Below are positions 7,651 to 9,420 of a DNA stretch of 9,420 nucleotides, piece by piece. Under the pieces are notes generated by a model. That model searched no databases. It was given only the letters and a program-made list of their open reading frames with translations, and was not told where the DNA came from. A program made the position numbers and the translations under genes. Origin of the DNA: DATMER01 sp036277235 (GTDB lineage: Bacteria > Acidobacteriota > Thermoanaerobaculia > Multivoradales > UBA5704); NCBI GenBank assembly GCA_036277235.1, contig DASUNJ010000164.1, forward strand, positions 1 through 9,420. The letters run 5' to 3'. The number at the start of each line of letters is the position of its first letter. The stretch's first letter is position 1.

Positions 7651-7657
7651 ATGACCC
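7642..7657 (+). promoter_or_regulatory. Hairpin over the Shine-Dalgarno and first start codon of the propeller gene
   Basis: GGGTCA (7642-7647) and TGACCC (7652-7657) are exact complements around a GAAA loop. The 5' arm contains the only SD-like bases (AGGG, 7641-7644). The ATG at 7651-7653 starts in the last loop base and runs into the 3' arm. In RNA this would hide the ribosome site. It could equally be a DNA operator or the end of a repeat element. Confidence 0.45.
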
Positions 7658-9420
7658 GATCTTGGTTGGCCCGTTGCCTGGCTGTGAAGCCAGGCTGGCT
7701 GGGGACTCTTCTGCTCCTCTGCCCGATCGTCGCGGCGGCGCTCGATCCGTCGCGCGCGATCACGCAGTACCGCTCCGACCGGTGGACGCGCCGCGAAGGT
7801 CTGCCCCAGATGAGCGTGCTCTGCGTGCTGCAGGACCGCACCGGCTATCTCTGGCTCGGCCTGCAGGAAGGGCTCGCCCGCTTCGACGGCATCTCGTTCC
7901 GCACGTTCAAGGTCGAAGACACTCCGGCGCTCGCCAGCAATTACGTATCGGCGCTGTTCGAGGACCGCCACGGCCGGATCTGGATCGGCACCGACACGGG
8001 CGACCTCTCCTACTTCGACGGGGAGACCATCGTCGCCGTACCGCTCGGCAGGACGCTGCGCGGTCTCGTCGTCGGGTTCGCGGAGCGTCCGGGCGGAGAT
8101 CTCTTCGTCGGATTCCGCGGCGCCGGCCTCCAGCGCCTGGCAAGGGACCGGCTCGAACCGGTCGCGGACCAGGACGGACGCCCGATCGACAACCTCGGCT
8201 CCATGGCGCAGGGCCGGAACGGCGAGGTCTGGGCCGGCGGGGAGGGCAAGCTGTTCCGTTTTCTCCGTGGCGGCTGGACCCGCTTCGACCTTCCCAAGGC
8301 ATCGGGACGGCTGGTGACGGCCCTCGCCGTCCATCCGGACGGCGATCTCCTGTACAGCGAGGACGATCAGGCGGTGCGCCGGGTGCGCCCGAAGGGTCTC
8401 TCCCTGGAGCCGGTGCAGCCGGACCGGCAGTTGCCCGCTCACGTGCTCGCACTCTTTTTCGATCGCGACCGGACGCTCTGGATCGGCACCGGGAGCGGCG
8501 TGGCGCGCTGGCGCGATGGTCTGCGAAAGGACCCGGGGGCCGGCATCGAGCCCTGGCCCGCCGGACCGCGGTCGTCGGTCGCCGACTTTTTCGAAGACCG
8601 CGAGGGCGGGCTCTGGATCGGCACGAACCTGGAGGGTCTCCTGCGTCTTCGGGCAGACGAGGTCGTCCTCCTCGGGCCCGCGGAAGGCCTTCCGGACGAC
8701 AAGACCTGGAATGTGATGGAGACCTCCGACGGCGCGCTCTGGGTGACCACCGACGGCGGTCTGACACGGATCGCCGGTGGCCGCATCGAGCGCATCTCGT
8801 TGCCGGGGCTGCCGAGCGGGGACGGGGTAGCCCTGGGCGAGCGGCGGGACGGCTCGGTCTGGGTCGGCACCTTCCGCTCCGGGCTGTTCCGCCTGCCTCG
8901 CGACGGCGAGCCGCTCCTCCGGTTCACCGCCGTCGAAGGGCTTGCGGCCGGGCCGGTCACCGTGGTCTTCGAGGATTCGCGCGGAAAGCTCTGGGTCGGC
9001 AGCCGCGAAGGCCTGGCTCGAGAAAGCGGAGCACGGCTTGGGGAAACACGGCTTGGGGAAGATAGCTTCGAGAGCGTCCGCCTGGTCGAGGGAGACGTTC
9101 AGCCGTATATCGGGTCGATCGTCGAAGACCGCGCGGGGACGGTCTGGATCGCCACCACCGCCGGCCTGTTCGCGCAGAGTGCGAGCGGCATGCGGCGCTA
9201 CGGCCACGGCGACGGCCTGGCGAGCACGGCGCTCAACGCGCTCCTGCTCGATCGCGACGGCCGGCTGTGGATCGCCACCAACGGCCAGGGGGTCCAGGTC
9301 CTCGACGGCGGCCGTTTCCTGACGGTCGATCGCCGCCACGGCCTGCCGACCGGCACGCTGTCCTGGATCGTGGACGACAACCTCGGCGGGCTCTGGTTTT
9401 CCTCGAACCTGGGCCTTTTC
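7651..9420 (+). CDS. Propeller-type (Reg_prop) sensor protein, N-terminal part of a two-component or GGDEF sensor
   Basis: The frame is open from ATG 7651 to the right edge (590 codons, no stop); an in-frame TAA at 7630 blocks any earlier start. Residues ~1-30 read as a signal peptide or anchor: positive residues, then GTLLLLCPIVAAA. The rest is a chain of blades at about 42-residue intervals with the motif DxxGxLWIGTxxGLxRF. Motif starts fall near residues 61, 104, 146, 187, 228, 270, 315, 357, 397, 441, 492, 533 and 575, so 13 are visible and a 14th is probably next, which would make two seven-bladed propellers. The opening (REGLPQMSVLCVLQDRTGYLWLGLQEGLARFDG) is typical of the periplasmic sensor of hybrid histidine kinases and diguanylate cyclases. 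A Y_Y_Y domain, a membrane helix and an output domain would be expected beyond the edge. The ligand is unknown. GTG 7684 is an alternative start. It does not appear related to the R-M operon. Confidence 0.88.
   Translation, partial: MTRSWLARCLAVKPGWLGTLLLLCPIVAAALDPSRAITQYRSDRWTRREGLPQMSVLCVLQDRTGYLWLGLQEGLARFDGISFRTFKVEDTPALASNYVSALFEDRHGRIWIGTDTGDLSYFDGETIVAVPLGRTLRGLVVGFAERPGGDLFVGFRGAGLQRLARDRLEPVADQDGRPIDNLGSMAQGRNGEVWAGGEGKLFRFLRGGWTRFDLPKASGRLVTALAVHPDGDLLYSEDDQAVRRVRPKGLSLEPVQPDRQLPAHVLALFFDRDRTLWIGTGSGVARWRDGLRKDPGAGIEPWPAGPRSSVADFFEDREGGLWIGTNLEGLLRLRADEVVLLGPAEGLPDDKTWNVMETSDGALWVTTDGGLTRIAGGRIERISLPGLPSGDGVALGERRDGSVWVGTFRSGLFRLPRDGEPLLRFTAVEGLAAGPVTVVFEDSRGKLWVGSREGLARESGARLGETRLGEDSFESVRLVEGDVQPYIGSIVEDRAGTVWIATTAGLFAQSASGMRRYGHGDGLASTALNALLLDRDGRLWIATNGQGVQVLDGGRFLTVDRRHGLPTGTLSWIVDDNLGGLWFSSNLGLF
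7676..7695 (+). promoter_or_regulatory. Second hairpin, with the alternative GTG start in its loop
   Basis: GCCTGGCT (7676-7683) and AGCCAGGC (7688-7695) pair perfectly around a GTGA loop. The GTG at 7684 is in frame with the propeller gene and would give a compact signal peptide beginning MKPGWLGTLLLL. The stem is inside the coding region if translation starts at 7651. Confidence 0.4.
9031..9060 (+). repeat. 15-bp tandem duplication inside the propeller gene
   Basis: The two units GCACGGCTTGGGGAA (9031-9045) and ACACGGCTTGGGGAA (9046-9060) differ only at the first base. They add five residues in frame (ARLGE then TRLGE, residues 461-470) in the loop between blades 10 and 11. The spacing there is 51 residues, against about 42 elsewhere. 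Confidence 0.85.

Noticed and set aside
7662..9065. Plus-strand open frame of 467 codons in another frame
   Set aside because: It is Arg/Pro/Gly-rich nonsense-like sequence overlapping the propeller gene in a shifted frame, with no recognisable motif.
7645..9339. Long open frame of 564 codons on the minus strand
   Set aside because: It is antisense to the propeller gene, whose repeated LWIGT blades are unmistakable. The minus-strand protein is low-complexity (A, R, P, E, D rich) with no family-like motif. It is a product of GC-biased third positions.

Overview
The window is high-GC bacterial DNA with dense, overlapping genes. It holds most of a type I restriction-modification (R-M) operon, then an unrelated sensor gene that runs off the right edge. 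The base composition and the large two-component-type propeller sensor would fit Acidobacteriota, or a high-GC proteobacterium such as Xanthomonadales. Nothing in the window fixes the lineage.

Positions 1-7426 carry five genes on the + strand in the order hsdM (3' part only), hsdS, an AAA/ABC-type ATPase, a DUF4276 (TOPRIM-like) protein, hsdR. Every junction is an overlap (4, 7, 4 and 1 nt), so the five genes are almost certainly one translationally coupled operon whose promoter lies left of the window. HsdM and HsdS would form the modification enzyme and, with HsdR, the restriction complex. The ATPase and DUF4276 pair looks like a second defence module placed inside the operon, similar in architecture to RloA/RloB, AbiL and PARIS (ATPase sensor plus TOPRIM-type effector).

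The most unusual object is HsdR. After a complete, normal R subunit (PD-ExK nuclease, DEAH helicase motor, C-terminal helical region) it carries about 155 extra residues that read as a LexA/UmuD-type S24 peptidase domain. The Ala-Gly scissile pair, the catalytic Ser in a KSMEP motif and the catalytic Lys in a TVKRY motif are all present in the LexA order and at near-LexA spacing. This suggests an R subunit that can cut itself, possibly on the RecA filament, which would tie restriction to the DNA-damage state of the cell. That functional link is inference.

Positions 7427-7650 are intergenic and rich in short inverted repeats. They probably mark the edge of the defence locus. From 7651 to the right edge an exported or membrane-anchored protein begins: a signal peptide followed by 13 visible Reg_prop-type propeller blades. 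This is the input domain of a hybrid two-component kinase or a diguanylate cyclase whose output domain is not in view. Two perfect hairpins with GNRA-type loops sit over its two candidate start codons.
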